Origin: Dipteronia dyeriana
Lineage: Eukaryota > Streptophyta > Magnoliopsida > Sapindales > Sapindaceae
DNA: 64,000 nucleotides
Reading direction: 5' to 3'
NCBI GenBank assembly: GCA_032871835.1
Contig: CM065299.1
Coordinates: forward strand, 33,282,074 to 33,346,073
Below, one piece after another: positions 10,897 through 22,771 of this stretch. Each line of letters begins with the position of its first letter. The stretch's first letter is position 1. The notes under the pieces were generated by a model. It worked only from the letters and a program-made list of their open reading frames with translations. It was not told the DNA's origin and did no database searches. Made by a program: the position numbers and the translations under genes.

Positions 10897-11771
10897 CATA
10901 TATATATATATATGTATATATATATATGTTTAAAAGGCAATGGACTATATATATACACGCACAATGTTCTAACTTTGTGCAAGAGGTTGCCTGAGATCAA
11001 TAAACACTAAAAGAGAGAATCAGTTAATAGTGCGTGAAGAAACAAAAAGAAGAGAAAACAAAAGGACTAGATAATCTAGGTCGACAACCAGGTAAAAGAA
11101 AAAGCAAAAGTTTTCTTGGGTCCATCTTCTCTTCATCCTCCATTCAAGTTCCTGAGATCGTGAAGCGCCAACACACAATTATCTGACCTAGGATATAACG
11201 AGGAAGATCGAGTGGTTCAAAGAGGAGTACGTCATAAAGTGAAGGAGCCTCCAAATGTTGGTAAGGTTCTAAGATTTTCTTTTTCTGATTAAATTGATTA
11301 CAATTTCCGTGTATACATATTTATTTATTATTATAATAATTGATATATATGAGTTCCGAAAATAATTATGATAATAAGTTCACTAGTTCTAGATCAATTA
11401 TGATCTGTGTTGAAAAATTTAAAACCTATGTCCTCTGCGTTACCAGTAAACGGGGGTTCTAACACAGGCCTCTGCCCCCGTGAATCTCATGCACCTCCAC
11501 GGGGATGTAGTGCTAGCCTTTTTTGATTGGTTGCTCAAACCATTTATTTATTTCCCTAATATATATACCACTTTCCCTCTCATTTCATTCTAAGAAGTAA
11601 AATTCAAAACACAAATTTTTTTATCTTCCAAAAACCATAACTTCCTCATTCGGAGTCCGAATTGAGTGATTCGAGTTGGAGAATCTTCGTCTACCAGCCA
11701 TTTATCATTTTCATAAGAGTTTGGAGTCATTTGATTAAGTTTTCTTGTAACTTATCTCACAAAAATGAGAC
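10785..11771. other. Unassigned sequence between A and solo LTR B
   Basis: No coding region is supported. It holds an AT microsatellite (10861-10928), a purine-rich patch (11030-11110) and a GC-rich inverted repeat at 11450-11481 (ACGGGGG ... CCCCCGT). The stretch from about 11590 (cataacttcctcattcggagtccg) has the look of LTR or leader DNA, but I find no ends. The last five bases, gagac, are the left TSD of the next element. Confidence 0.5.
10861..10928. repeat. AT dinucleotide microsatellite
   Basis: Mostly (AT)n with sparse g/c interruptions (tatgtata, tacata). Confidence 0.95.
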
Positions 11772-12543
11772 TGTTAGGTTTAAGATTTGTGTTGGCTTGA
11801 TTCCATAACAAAATGCTCTTTGTTTGTATTGCTTAGTTTCTTAGGTGGTTTGTGATTAGATCAGGCTTCAAAGATGGAAAGCGACTTCACATGCAAAGTT
11901 TGTCTTCAAGAGGATATATGCTTACTTGGATGCTAAGGTATCAAGATTCTTCCTCCTCTTGCAAGGCGTAGGCGCGCACACACACATGTCATACATTTGT
12001 GTCCCTGCATCGTTGTGCATCATTTGGTATAATACATTCACACACTTGAAATTGAATGCTCATGCATTGGTATGAAAGTAACATGTTTTGGAAAAATGCA
12101 TGATTGGAGACTATCTCTATGTAGTTTGCATTCTTGTGTGAAATGTATTTGTATGTTTATATGTTTGTATAACATTGATATTGGACTTGAAGTTGATGTT
12201 ATATTGTTCCTTATTGAGTTCCGATTATTTCGGTTACTCATACATTTGATTTCGAGTTCCGAGTCAAGAGATATGAAACTTTCCAGTCATGTTACATGCA
12301 TTGTCTTCGTATTCGTATATCGAGTTGAATTTTTATTTTCTAGGTTGAGTTTCATAATCATCCATGTTCGTGAGAGAGTTCCAGTTCGTAATCCTTAAAC
12401 GGATTTGAATTCAAAATTCGGAGACCGGAAAACGGTCGAAGAATACTAGAGGTATGTGAAAGGGAGCAAAAGAGAAAAGTAATGGCAAATTGCCATTTGC
12501 CTCCCTTAGCCGCGTAGGCGCGAGACCATCTCGCCCAAACTTA

Positions 12544-13269
12544 GGCTCAGTTTGGCATTGCTGTGCTGTGGGAAGAAGTGCTTCTGGAATTGCTGTGAGG
12601 GGAATTGCTTTTGGAATTGCTGTGGGAAGAATCAGCTGAGTGTTTGGTAAACTGATTTTCAAAAATGCTGTGAGAACTAAAAGCAATTTCAATGTGTTTG
12701 GTAAACTGATATAAAAAGTATTGTGAGTGTGTAAAATTACTAAAAGGACAAAGACATCTAAATGATACTAATTTGCTATACTTTTTTTTTGTTTATTTGT
12801 ATTTAGTGTTAAGTGTTATATAATTATGGTTATTTATTGAATTAATTATTTCTATTTTTTATTCTACTTTATTTAATTAATTAGTCCTATTTCTTTATTT
12901 CTTTATTTCTTTATTTCTTTATTTTATTAAACTTTATTTTTTATTTAATTTTTATTTTACTTTATTGAATTAATTATGGAAACATTTTTTTTTGTACAAA
13001 AATATAAGCCCAATTTTTTTTGTTAAATTTCGTTAAAGGCAAGGATAAAGTTGGAAAGTTAGTAAAATTTCATTTAATATCACTGTAGCGCGTGTTCTAA
13101 AAGCAGAAGTCAAAATCCAAAAGCATGTATTTGTAGCTTCTCAAAAACTCAGTTGGGAGAAGCTAAAAGTGACCAAAAGCACTTCCCCATGATTTTACCA
13201 AACACCCTGTCTGAGATAGAATCACTTTTGACCCTAAAAACAGCTGGGTAAGCAATACCAAACTGAGCC
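12544..13269. mobile_element. PIF/Harbinger-like MITE
   Basis: Terminal inverted repeats start GGCTCAGTTTGG at both ends; the first 19 bases match at 18 positions (GGCTCAGTTTGGCATTGCT versus GGCTCAGTTTGGTATTGCT). Each end is flanked by TTA (12541-12543 and 13270-13272), the 3-bp target of PIF/Harbinger transposons. Length is 726 bp, with no transposase frame. It contains a (ctttattt)n run near 12893-12925. It was inserted into solo LTR B. Confidence 0.88.
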
Positions 13270-14392
13270 TTACGCTCTGGTCACGAGATGCCCATGGCAC
13301 ATCTTGGCTGATTTTGATTTCATGAATTAAAAAGGATTTTATTACATACATATAATGTTTGGTGTGGTTGATCAATCAAATCAATTGGTGTCACATGTTT
13401 GATTTCCTATTGGTCTACTTGATTGCTTTTAGCGTGAGCTCATTGCGTGGATTAAATTTTAATTGATAAGCTTTTTATAGAGTGTGACGCGTCCATGTGA
13501 AGCCTTAGCTATTGTGTGTCCTTTGCCGCAATATGTCATCGTTTATTAAGCCTCTTAGTGCCAACTTCGTGAGCTCAGTGCATGTGATAATTACTTTGAA
13601 AATTTTTGAAACGCGCATTATCGGATGTTGATTTGCGCACGGCTTATATGGTGAGGCCCCTTGAATATTTTCATATATTCATTTTTGGCCTGCATATTTT
13701 AGATGCAACTATTCATTTTTTATTTTGGTGATATCTTTGTAAATACAACTCGGATTTACTTGATTAAAAAACTAAAATCGAGTGTCTTGAAGAGATCTAC
13801 AAACCCCAAGCATTTCCAAAACCAAAGGATGTCTTGATTATTCACAGTGTTCAGATTTTCAGTTCTAGATTTCATCCTTGTTTGGTAAAATCATCTTCTT
13901 CTTAGTTTTCTTCTTAGTTTTCTTCTTTGATCTTCTTATTGATGGATATAATATGATTAAGAAGCATGACTAGGATGATTTTTATTACATGTTATGGTTT
14001 GTTCTATTGATTTTCAAGTTTAGCTAGATTTGGTTTAAATTGAATGATTTGTGTTAAACTTGATAATCATGAAATTGAATCTAGAAATATTTTTGTTCTT
14101 GTGCTTGATTGTTTATTTCTAGACTTGATTTCATTTTATAAGAACTAGGTCATTTACAATTGGTGTCTCTATTTTTCTTGACTAGTTCTTAGTCCATAAC
14201 ATGCTTAGGTTTTCTATATATATTTGTGATTGATCTTTGAAAGCATTATCTAGTTATCTAGTTGCATGTTCATAGAGTGTGTTTGATCTACTTGCTCTAT
14301 TTGTTTGTGTTTGCATCATTTGCATCCACTTAGATCATTGCCTTGTAAAAGGTTGAAGTCTCTTATTGAAGTGAGTGAAGCTTTGACTTGAG

Positions 14393-14600
14393 CAAAAAGA
14401 CTTGGCTAGGATCGAAGTGACCTGGATAGTCAAGCAAGGAAGTCTTAGTTAGGATAGGGGAGATCCGGATAACTAAGCAATGAGTCTCAACTAGAGTCGG
14501 GAGGACTCAGATAGTTGAGCAAGAAGTCTTGCCTTGGGTCAAGAGGATCCGAATAGGTGAGCGAGGAATCTTCCTAGAGACAGGAGGTCTTGGATAGGAA
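14393..14600 (+). repeat. Hairpin array in solo LTR B
   Basis: This is the reverse-oriented counterpart of the hairpin arrays of A. Stem-loops include GGAT-AGGGGAG-ATCC, GAGTC-GGGAG-GACTC, GGGTC-AAGAG-GATCC and GAGAC-AGGAG-GTCTT, with intervening copies of ggaagtctt or close variants. Confidence 0.68.
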
Positions 14601-14988
14601 GTCGGCATAGTAGATCATTAGGTTCAAGGGTAAAGTAGGGTGATAGCTTGGAGAGCATGTGCGATTGCTTGAGTGTGTAACTCTTATTTGAAATAGTGGA
14701 TTTGCTTTTACCGGTGGTTGTGGTATCAACCCGTGGATGTTTCCTCTTATGAGGTTTTACCACGTAAATATCTTGTGTTGATTTTTAGCATCTTTAATTT
14801 CTTCACTTAGTTGATTTGTGTTGCTTGAACATTTTCTTTGTCATATATCATTTTGGATATTATACTAAGTGTTGTATAATATTGCTTGTTTTTTAAAAGA
14901 AGATTAAAATTTGAGCATATACTTATTCACCCCTCCCCCCTTCTAGGTATATTTTACACTATAATTGGTTAAGGGAGTTTACAGAGAC

Positions 14989-15163
14989 TGCATGTTTTTC
15001 ACTTAAGGTATTGATTTCTCTCTTGAGTTTGATTTTCAAGTCTTCAATCACCTTGTGTTTTCTTCTTCTATATATGTATGTTTGATGTGTAAACATTAAT
15101 TAGACTCCATAAAGTGTTCTCTAAAACTCTTTCTCTTTTATTTTTATTATAGAGCCATGTAAC

Positions 15164-15224
<61 letters not shown>

Positions 15225-16780
15225 ATGGATCTATCTTTTAACCTGAGTTAAATATCTTTTGCTAAGGCTCGATGAAACCGAACCCTTAAATTTATAAATA
15301 AAGACCATTTAATCTATCTATGTATGCTTGTGTGTTTATATGGATGTTTCTAAATGCTTAATGCTTTCACTAGATTGATCACCTTGTGAATGATTTATGT
15401 TTGTGTGCTATGAACCATAGGGTGACGCACTCAACATGTTTGATGAAATGTCCACTATAAATGACTAATAAGGTAGAGAGATACGAGGCTATCGTATAAG
15501 ACTCCTTTGTGTGCCAATGTTCTTAATGAATTTATGTATATAATATGGGGTCATCGAGAGATAGACTTAATGTATGTTTAGGTTTTATATCTATAACTCG
15601 AGGGAGAGTAGAGATTATCATAGGGTTCACGAGTATATAATTCACATTTGTACACATTGAGTATTTATATGAGTCTAGAGGTTAAATAGGAGAGGGTGAG
15701 GTGGATTCTAGTATTAGCATATTTCATCATATTGTTACATTTGATTTCACAGTTTGTTCTTAATTCACAGTTTTAGCATAAAGTTTCTTGAGTAGTATAA
15801 ACTAGATTAATTGTTAGATTTAAAACTAGCATTTTTCCTTAATCATTGTTCAAATAGTAAGCTTATCGATGAATGCCAATACTCAACAAAACATCAATCC
15901 TCGTGAGATGATTCCTTATTTTGAACTCATACTACACGCCAGCCTCATACGATTGTGAGTGCCACATTAAGAGTGGTCAAATAGTTGTTAGATTTCATGC
16001 ATAAGGTGACCAACAATTTGTATAGGTCTTTTATCAACCATTTTGTAGAGCAATCCATAACCATTTCATGATCAATGAGTAGTTTGAGATCAATTACATC
16101 ATCTATTCCAAAAAATCATCTCTCTAAGACCTTTGGATGTGATTACGATGATGAATTTGGTGCTTTAATTGTTATTGATACAATGCTTATCCAAGATTTG
16201 TAGTGAATATGCTTAGTCTATGGTTGATTAGTGATTTTGGTTTATACTTAATTTTATTGATCCCCTAACATCTCTTTAGCCTAGCTTATCTTCATATCTT
16301 TGTGTTTGTAATGTTAATTTAGCTATTTCAAGCTTAGTACAATTTGCAGTGTAATTGAGTGTATAATTTACCTTAATTTATTGATAACACTCTAGCTTTC
16401 TTCTATTCTAACCACTATTCCAATACTCATCGTAGTAACGATAACTCGTACTTCTGAACCCTATACAAGTTTAATGACTCGTGCACTTGCTAAGGGTGAA
16501 ACACTCATGCACCCATTTATGTTTCAGTTGTAGTGTAGTCAACTAGCATTTCCCTTTAGTATTTTCGTATTTTCTTTAGTAAGGACCTCTATTTTATGGT
16601 CGGCTTATTTCATGAAAAACCACATTGGGATTATTTGCAATTGGTAGCGTAGGTCTTTAATCGTGATTCTTCTTCCACAAGCCTCTGAGAACTCAAAAAG
16701 CTTCAACAAAGGAAGTTCACTTGTTCTTGACTTATTGAAGAGATTAGTTGCGCACACACACACACACACAAATTCTTGCA
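14989..16780. other. Unassigned sequence with AT microsatellite
   Basis: About 1.8 kb without a supported gene. It holds an (AT)n run at 15168-15219 and a (CA)n run near 16751-16770 that abuts the truncated LTR of element C. Open frames are short and stop-rich. Probably decayed repeat DNA; I cannot name the source. Confidence 0.5.
15168..15219. repeat. AT dinucleotide microsatellite
   Basis: An uninterrupted (AT)n run of about 26 units. Confidence 0.95.
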
Positions 16781-18224
16781 TTTAAATTTGTCTAGAGTAA
16801 GAACAAAATTCTCTACACTCAAAATTCTCTCTTGGGTGAATTTTCTCCTTAGAAAAATTGCCTTGGCCGAATTTTCTCCTTAGAATAATTGCCTTGGCCA
16901 AATTTTTCTTGTCCTTAGTTTAGAAGACCTAATCCTTTCCAAAAGATGATTTACTTAGTGAGCAAGAATCCTATCTCTAGGTAGATTTTCTTGGTGACAA
17001 AGAATTCTTTTTCAAAAAAAAATATATATATATTTTCCACACCAAGATTCCTAATCCAACTCAAATAGTGTATTTATTCAATAACTAGTTATTGAATATA
17101 ATTAAATTGTGACTAAATAAAAAACTTTCTAATTTTACTAATTGTCAATTATAGTCCTAATAGAAATCAAATACTTCCTAATTTGACTAGATAAATAAAT
17201 TCTTTTTATTTATCTACTTATCAAATATAGTATTTGATACTTATCATATTACTAACAATAATATTACAATAGGAGACCTACTCCTACTAGGAATTTTTTT
17301 TTGACTTTTAATTTAATAAATAATTAAATAATAAATTTATTAATTTCCATTTAATAAAGAATAAAATAAAAACAATGTAATAAACTATTATATATAGCCT
17401 TAGCCGCCCAAGCCAATATATATGGGCCAAATATGGTTTTTCCTATTTTATTAAATTCATTGGACTTAAATAAAAAGTTCACATGTGAAATAGACTCATT
17501 ATTACTAGAAAAACCAAGTCCACATGCCTTATACAATTCTAGATGGACCCATAAATTGGTCCAGTAGAATATGTCAAGTGATCCATAGAAGTTCGTGTGG
17601 ATTGGAGCCACGATGTCCATATCTATAAATGAAGTCCTTTATTGATTAACAAATGAATACCACCAAACTATTGAGGATAGACTATGCTATATAATCGTAC
17701 TCATTAATAGCTCAAATGACAACACTTGCAACCATAAGTCCGTCATTTATCTCAGGATTGAGATAGACTTTCTGATTGTCTTCAAGTGAAAACTTTTATC
17801 TATTGATGGTTTTGGATAAAGTATTTTGCTATGATCCTATTCAATGCACCCAGTGCATTAGATTCTTTTTTCCAAACACACCATATTTTGATGATTTTAG
17901 ACTCATCATAACACATTCGATCCCACTTAAATGCTAGCAAAAGAATCTACAACTTTAACAAGATAAAGGCGCCCAACCTTTATCTTAAGTTGTGAATATT
18001 ATTCATAACTAACTAAAGAATTGTGTTTACCTCATACATATCAAGATGTATGAACGATTATTCTTTTATCATAGTCTTTTGACCTTATGACTATTTACTT
18101 TTGACAATTATAATAATTAAACTATAAATGCTATAAGATTTGTTAAACTAGAAATCACTTTTATTAATATGAAAAGATTGTCAAATACATTATTACACTC
18201 TTGCTATCGAGCATATTCCCAACA
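16781..18224 (-). repeat. 3' LTR of element C, truncated and internally deleted
   Basis: It matches the 5' LTR from about 26095 onward and ends ...CCCAACA at 18224. Two changes shorten it: the U5-side end is missing (homology stops at a CA repeat near 16770), and about 400 bp are lost at 17600-17610, where gtgtggattgg joins agccacgatg. The deleted piece corresponds to about 26905-27310 of the other LTR. Confidence 0.82.
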
Positions 18225-18236
18225 ATCTCCCACTTG
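18225..18236 (-). other. Polypurine tract of C
   Basis: Minus strand reads AGCAAGTGGGAGAT directly before the LTR TG, identical in form to that of element D at 42888-42901. Confidence 0.82.
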
Positions 18237-18238
18237 CT

Positions 18239-18820
18239 CTATAGCAAATGTGTCATATCTCTTATCCCCATATTCTCCAGGTGAATATCAAAAATCTTTT
18301 GTGGAAGAGCCTTTGTGAAGGGATCCGCTAGATTTTCTGTTGACGCGATCTTGGTTATCGTCACGTATCCCCTATTCACAATTTCCCTTAAAAGGTGATA
18401 CTTTCTTTCAATGTGTTTCCCTATCTTATGACTTCTTGGTTCTCTTGAATTAGCCACTGCCCCACTATTGTCACAATAGATAGTGATCTGCTCATTTGCA
18501 TCAGGAACCACTTCCTAGTCAATGAAGAATTGGTGGTGCCAGACAACCTCTTTAGCAGCCTTGCATGTGGCAATATACTCAGCTTCCATGGTCGAGTCAA
18601 CAATACAAGATTGCTTAATACTCCTCCATATGGCTGCCCCTCTTCCAAATGTAAACACAGATTCTGATGTTGATCTTCTGGAGTCAGAATCCGATTGGAA
18701 ATCAGAATCTGTATATCCAACGGGAATTAAATTTCCTCCAAAGTATACAAGCATATAATCTCTCATTCTGCTGAGATACTTGAAAATATGTTTAACTGTC
18801 GTTCAGCGATCAGGACCAGG
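18239..18820 (-). pseudogene. RNase H remnant, element C
   Basis: Two frames make up this domain. The first (18515-18766) has GYTDSDFQSDSDSRRST and DSTMEAEYIATCKAAKE. The second (18239-18511) has ITIYCDNSGAVA, HIERKYHLLREIV and ADPFTKALPQK. A stop lies between them at 18512-18514. The metal-binding Asp/Glu motifs (YTDSD, MEAEY, YCDN) remain. It ends immediately before the polypurine tract, so this family has no extra ORF before its 3' LTR. Confidence 0.88.
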
Positions 18821-18826
18821 TTTTGA

Positions 18827-19800
18827 TTAAAATCTGCTAACTCTGCCAACAACAAAACAAATATATGGTTGTGTGCAGAGCATTGCATACATGAGACTCC
18901 CAACTGCCGAGGCATACGGAACCCTGCTTATGAATTGCTCTTCACGCTCATTCTTATGAACTTGTTCCTTAGAAAGTTTGATTCCATGTCTTAAAAGTAA
19001 CATACCTTTCTTGGAATCTTGCATAAAAAATCTAGATAAGATTTTATCTACCGTTCTATTCTTTCTATCCCTTATGACTTGGATACCAAGACTATTACTT
19101 GCTTCTCCTAAGTCCTTCATATCAAATTATTTTGCCAACCATTGTTTTACTGATGCCAATACACCTATATCGTTCCCGATGAGTAGTATATCATCAACAT
19201 AAAGAACTAGAAAAACCAACTTGTCACCTTTAATCCTTTTATATACACAGGGTTCATCAAGGTTTTGAATAAATCCAAAACTTTTCACGGCTTGATCGAA
19301 TCTTATGTTCCAGGATCTGGATGCTTGCTTTAATCCATATACGGATCTTTGCAACTTGCATACCCTTTCCTCTTGGCTCTTTTCATTGAATCCTTCTGGT
19401 TGCATCATAGAGATGCTTTCGTCAAGACTTCCATTAAGGAAAGTTTTCTTGATGTCCGTTTGCCAAATCTCTAGGTCTAGAGATGCCATAATGGATAAGA
19501 GTATCATAATGGATTTAAGCATGGCCACATGAGAGAAGGTTTCCTCATAATCGATACCTTCCTTCTATGTGTAACCTTTAGCTACCAATCTAGCTTTAAA
19601 GATTTACACATTTCCACCATTCCTCTTTTCCTCTTGTATACCGACTTGCACCCGATGGGGTTTATCCCTTTAGGCAAGTCTACAAGAGACCAGATTTTTT
19701 TTTTGAACATAGATTCAATTTCGGATTACATTGCCTCTTGCCAATGGCGACAGTCAACATCTTCCATTGCTTCCTTGTACGTATAGGGATCATTGTCATT
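18827..19800 (-). pseudogene. Reverse transcriptase remnant, element C
   Basis: Copia reverse transcriptase split by stops. 19127-19528 carries IWQTDIKKTFLNGSLDES, VYGLKQASRSWNIRF and the intact catalytic box LYVDDILLIGND. A stop follows WLAK, then 18827-19120 continues with MKDLGEASNSLGIQVIRDRK and PYASAVGSLMYAMLCT. The N-terminal part (19530-19800) is in fragments: YKEAMEDVDCRHWQEAM precedes a degraded KWVYK/LVAKGYTQ region. YVDD is unchanged, but at least two stops and frameshifts disable the protein. Confidence 0.88.
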
Positions 19801-21161
19801 CGGGAGATTCTCTACAGATTCTCCTAGACCGATGTATCTCTCGGGTTGTCTACTAACCCTCCCAGTATGATAAGGAATAGGTAGATTGTTGATCTTGTGT
19901 TGGTACGAAACTTTCAATTGGGCTAGGTTGTGAAACCTCTTGTGGAATTGTATCTTCTGAAAGCTCATTCTTTACAATTCTACTTTTATGCACAAAATTA
20001 TTCATATAGTCCTCTTCCAGAAATTTAGCATTTGTCAAAACAATACTTTATGATCTGAAGGACTATAGAAATAATGTCCTTTGGTTCCTTTTGGATACCC
20101 TACAAATATGCATGTTTCTGAACGGGACTCTATCTTTTCTGTCTTTCCTTTTAACACCTGCGTAGAACATCAAAATATCCTTAAATGTTGTAAACTAGGC
20201 TTTCGCCTAGTCCACAACTCATGCAGGTTTTAGGAACTGACTTAGATGGTACATCATTTAGAATGTATATAGCAGTTTGTAAAGCATATACCCAAAAAGA
20301 ATTATGAAGCATTGAATAACTCAACATAGACCTAACCATGTCTAAAAGAGTTCTATTTCTCTTTTCTGCCTCCCCATTTTGTTGAGGTGTACCTGGTGTA
20401 GAAAACTAAGAAATTATCTCATTATAAATAAGATACTGTTGAAACTCACTAGATAGATATTCTCTACCACGATCAGACCTCAAGATTTTTATGAGTTTCT
20501 CAAACTGATTTTCTACTTTGACTATAAATGATTTGAAAATGTCAAAAGCATCCGACTTATGTCTCATGAGATACACATAGCCAAATCTTGAGTAATCATC
20601 CGTGAAAGTGATGAATTACTCATATCCACCTCTAGCTTGAATGCTTATAGGACCACATACATCGGTGTGTACTAATCCTAAACATTCAGTGGCTCTTGTG
20701 CCTTTGGTCGTGAACGACCTTTTGGTCATTTTACCTTCTAAACAAGATTCACAAGTTGGTAAATCATCAACCTTTAAGTTAGTTAGAGGTCCGTCACTAA
20801 CCAATCTTTTAATCCTATCAAGGTTAATATGACCTAGGCGCAAATGCCATAGGTAGGTTTCATCTTTTGATAATTTTACTCTTTTATCATTAGGTTTCCT
20901 TGATTCCGTATCTAACAAGTGAGAGATATTGCTATGCAAATAGAATAAACTATTTTCCAATGTACCTTTGCAAATAAATTTGTTTTTCCTACTAATAATA
21001 AAAGCTTTATTAAAAGTAACCGAAGATCCAAATTTATTTAAACGAGAAACTGAAACTAAATTCCTCTTGAATTGAGGTACATAATAAACGTCTATTAAAT
21101 CTAAATGCCTATAAGAATCTAAACTAATTCTAATATCTCTCACTGAACTAGCAGACACCAA
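19801..21161 (-). pseudogene. Integrase remnant, element C
   Basis: The N-terminal region (20616-21161) shows LWHLRLGHINLDRI and CESCLEGKMTKRSF, so the HHCC zinc motif is complete, followed by LVHTDVCGPIS with the first catalytic Asp. A TAA at 20616-20618 interrupts GGYE-FITFTDDYSRFGYV. Further down RSDRGREYLSSEF (second Asp) and TPQQNGEAEKRNRTLLDM (Glu position kept) are readable in other segments, and the C-terminal FVGYPKGT-like and acidic linker parts follow to about 19801. Catalytic residues are thus present, and the gene is broken by stops instead. Confidence 0.85.
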
Positions 21162-21164
21162 CGC

Positions 21165-21440
21165 TCAATTGCCTAAACGCAAGTTGAATTCGTTCTCATT
21201 AAACTTTTTCCTTTCCTTAAACCCCTGTAAGGAAAAACAAACATGATTAGTTGTTTCGGAGTCTATGATCCAAGAATCTATAGAATCTGCCAAAAAACAT
21301 GTTTCAAGATAATTAATATTACCTTCTTCCTTCTTGTTATGAGACTTTGGGAAATTTCTTTTCCAATGTCCCTTTTCACCACAAAGGAGCACTTTCCTTT
21401 GATATTGGTTACTTTTTTTGTCTCATTTTTAGTAGGTCCT
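21165..21440 (-). pseudogene. Gag zinc knuckle and protease remnant, element C
   Basis: The knuckle reads LLCGEKGHWKRNF where C-x2-C-x4-H-x4-C is expected; the first and last cysteines are lost. It is followed by a Cys-containing linker and the protease active site WIIDSETTNHVC, where the family has WIIDSGATNHVC: the Gly of DSG has become Glu. Both zinc binding and proteolysis should fail. A stop just after RLGN separates it from the integrase frame. Confidence 0.82.
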
Positions 21441-22123
21441 AGTTTCTTTCTCTTCTGTTGTTTCTTGAGCTTCTTACGGGTCTTAACAGTAGCAACTTTA
21501 CCTACGACCTGAATCTCTTGATCCTTGCTCTTCGTAAGGATTTTCTCGGTGCTTTGAACATCTTGCATCAGGCCTTGCAAGGTGTATTCCTTATTGTTCA
21601 TGGTGTTGTCCAACTTGAACTGATAAAAGGAATTTGATAATGTGTTGATGATCATGTCAATTTTTGTCTCACCATCTATCTCACCACCATTCAGTTCAGC
21701 AATGTTGAGATATCTATGACTTTCATCATATGATCTTTCACAGCCTGTCCAGGTTTCATCCTAAGATTCATGAAAGCAGTCACCGCCTCTCTCTTAGTCA
21801 TCCTGGACTTCATAGCAAACATATTTTCCAGAGACATCATTATATCGGCAGCAGTCTCCAATCCTTCATGTTGCTCTTGCAACACATCGGAGATTGTGGC
21901 CATAATGTAACATTTAGCCATCTCATCTGAAGACTTCCACTGCTGATACTCATCTATTTGCTCATGAGTAGATTCATTAGTATGAGTAGGTGGTTTAGGA
22001 GTGCACAGAATGAACTTATTTATTTTCAGATTGCAATGAAAGCCCAATTTTCCTTTTCCATGTGATATAATCATCACCAGTTAAAGTATTATCTTTTAGG
22101 ATATTGATTAGGGATGAGGTCAT
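21441..22123 (-). pseudogene. Gag remnant, element C
   Basis: The start codon is at 22121-22123 (MTSSLINILKDNTLTGDDY, then TWKRKIGLSLQ), ending at a stop soon after. The body is in a different frame (21691-22077): WKSSDEMAKCYIMATISDVLQ, ADIMMSLENMFAMKSRMTKRE and MNLRMKPGQAVKDHM, which is the copia Gag (UBN2-like) domain. A second break falls near 21660-21690, after which NKEYTLQGLMQDVQSTEK and a lysine-rich tail lead to the zinc knuckle. Frameshifts near both ends make it non-functional. Confidence 0.82.
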
Positions 22124-22771
22124 GATTTTTTTACAATAACAAAAATTATATAAGTAAATAATCATGATAAAGCACTTTCAAATATTTATCTTGAATTATA
22201 TAAAATAATTCAATCGTAAAATTCAACGGTGATCCAACACCCATAAATGTCACGCCTCCTTTGGGAGTTCGCACCATTTACTAGTTGGACTAGGTCTCAC
22301 CTAATTGTTAATATAACAACCAACGTTTTCAATTTTAGCCTTGCGATTTTATTAATATGAACTCTTAGGAGGATATTAATAAAATAACATCGAGTGTGTT
22401 ACCAAGTTATCGACCTTCAATATATTCCCTCATGAATATCCCTCATATAGGAGTAGATATTGTTTAGGCCGATTGTTTAGTATATCCTTATAATGAAGTA
22501 TCTTGCTAAATTCCATTCATGAACAACCCTTGGGGGTTATTACACGAAACATAAAGCTCAACTAAACTTGGAGGCCATAGGTGTTCCAAAAAACCTTATC
22601 CCACTCAATTATTTAAGGTGTGTGATCGAATCCCATAAAATGATTTACTAAGTTATCTATATGCCAATTAGATACCTAAACCATTTAATGCATGTTCATA
22701 CCAAAAGAGATATATGAGTGGCACTCTTATTCTATATGACATGTTATCAAACAATGACAAACATTGCAATA

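Larger units (their letters stand above)
11772..14983 (+). repeat. Solo LTR B, family of element A, with nested MITE
   Basis: It begins TGTTAGGTTTAAG with the same following bases as the LTRs of A (gttggcttgattccataac), but on the plus strand. It ends gggagtttaca. The five bases gagac occur immediately before (11767-11771) and after (14984-14988), so this is a complete LTR with a perfect target duplication and no internal region: a solo LTR formed by recombination between two LTRs. Without the 726-bp MITE and its duplication it is about 2.48 kb. Its terminal 40 bases differ from A, suggesting a subfamily. Confidence 0.88.

Noticed and set aside
17351..17620. 89-codon frame in the 3' LTR of C
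   Set aside because: Inside an LTR, not conserved in the 5' LTR of C or in D.
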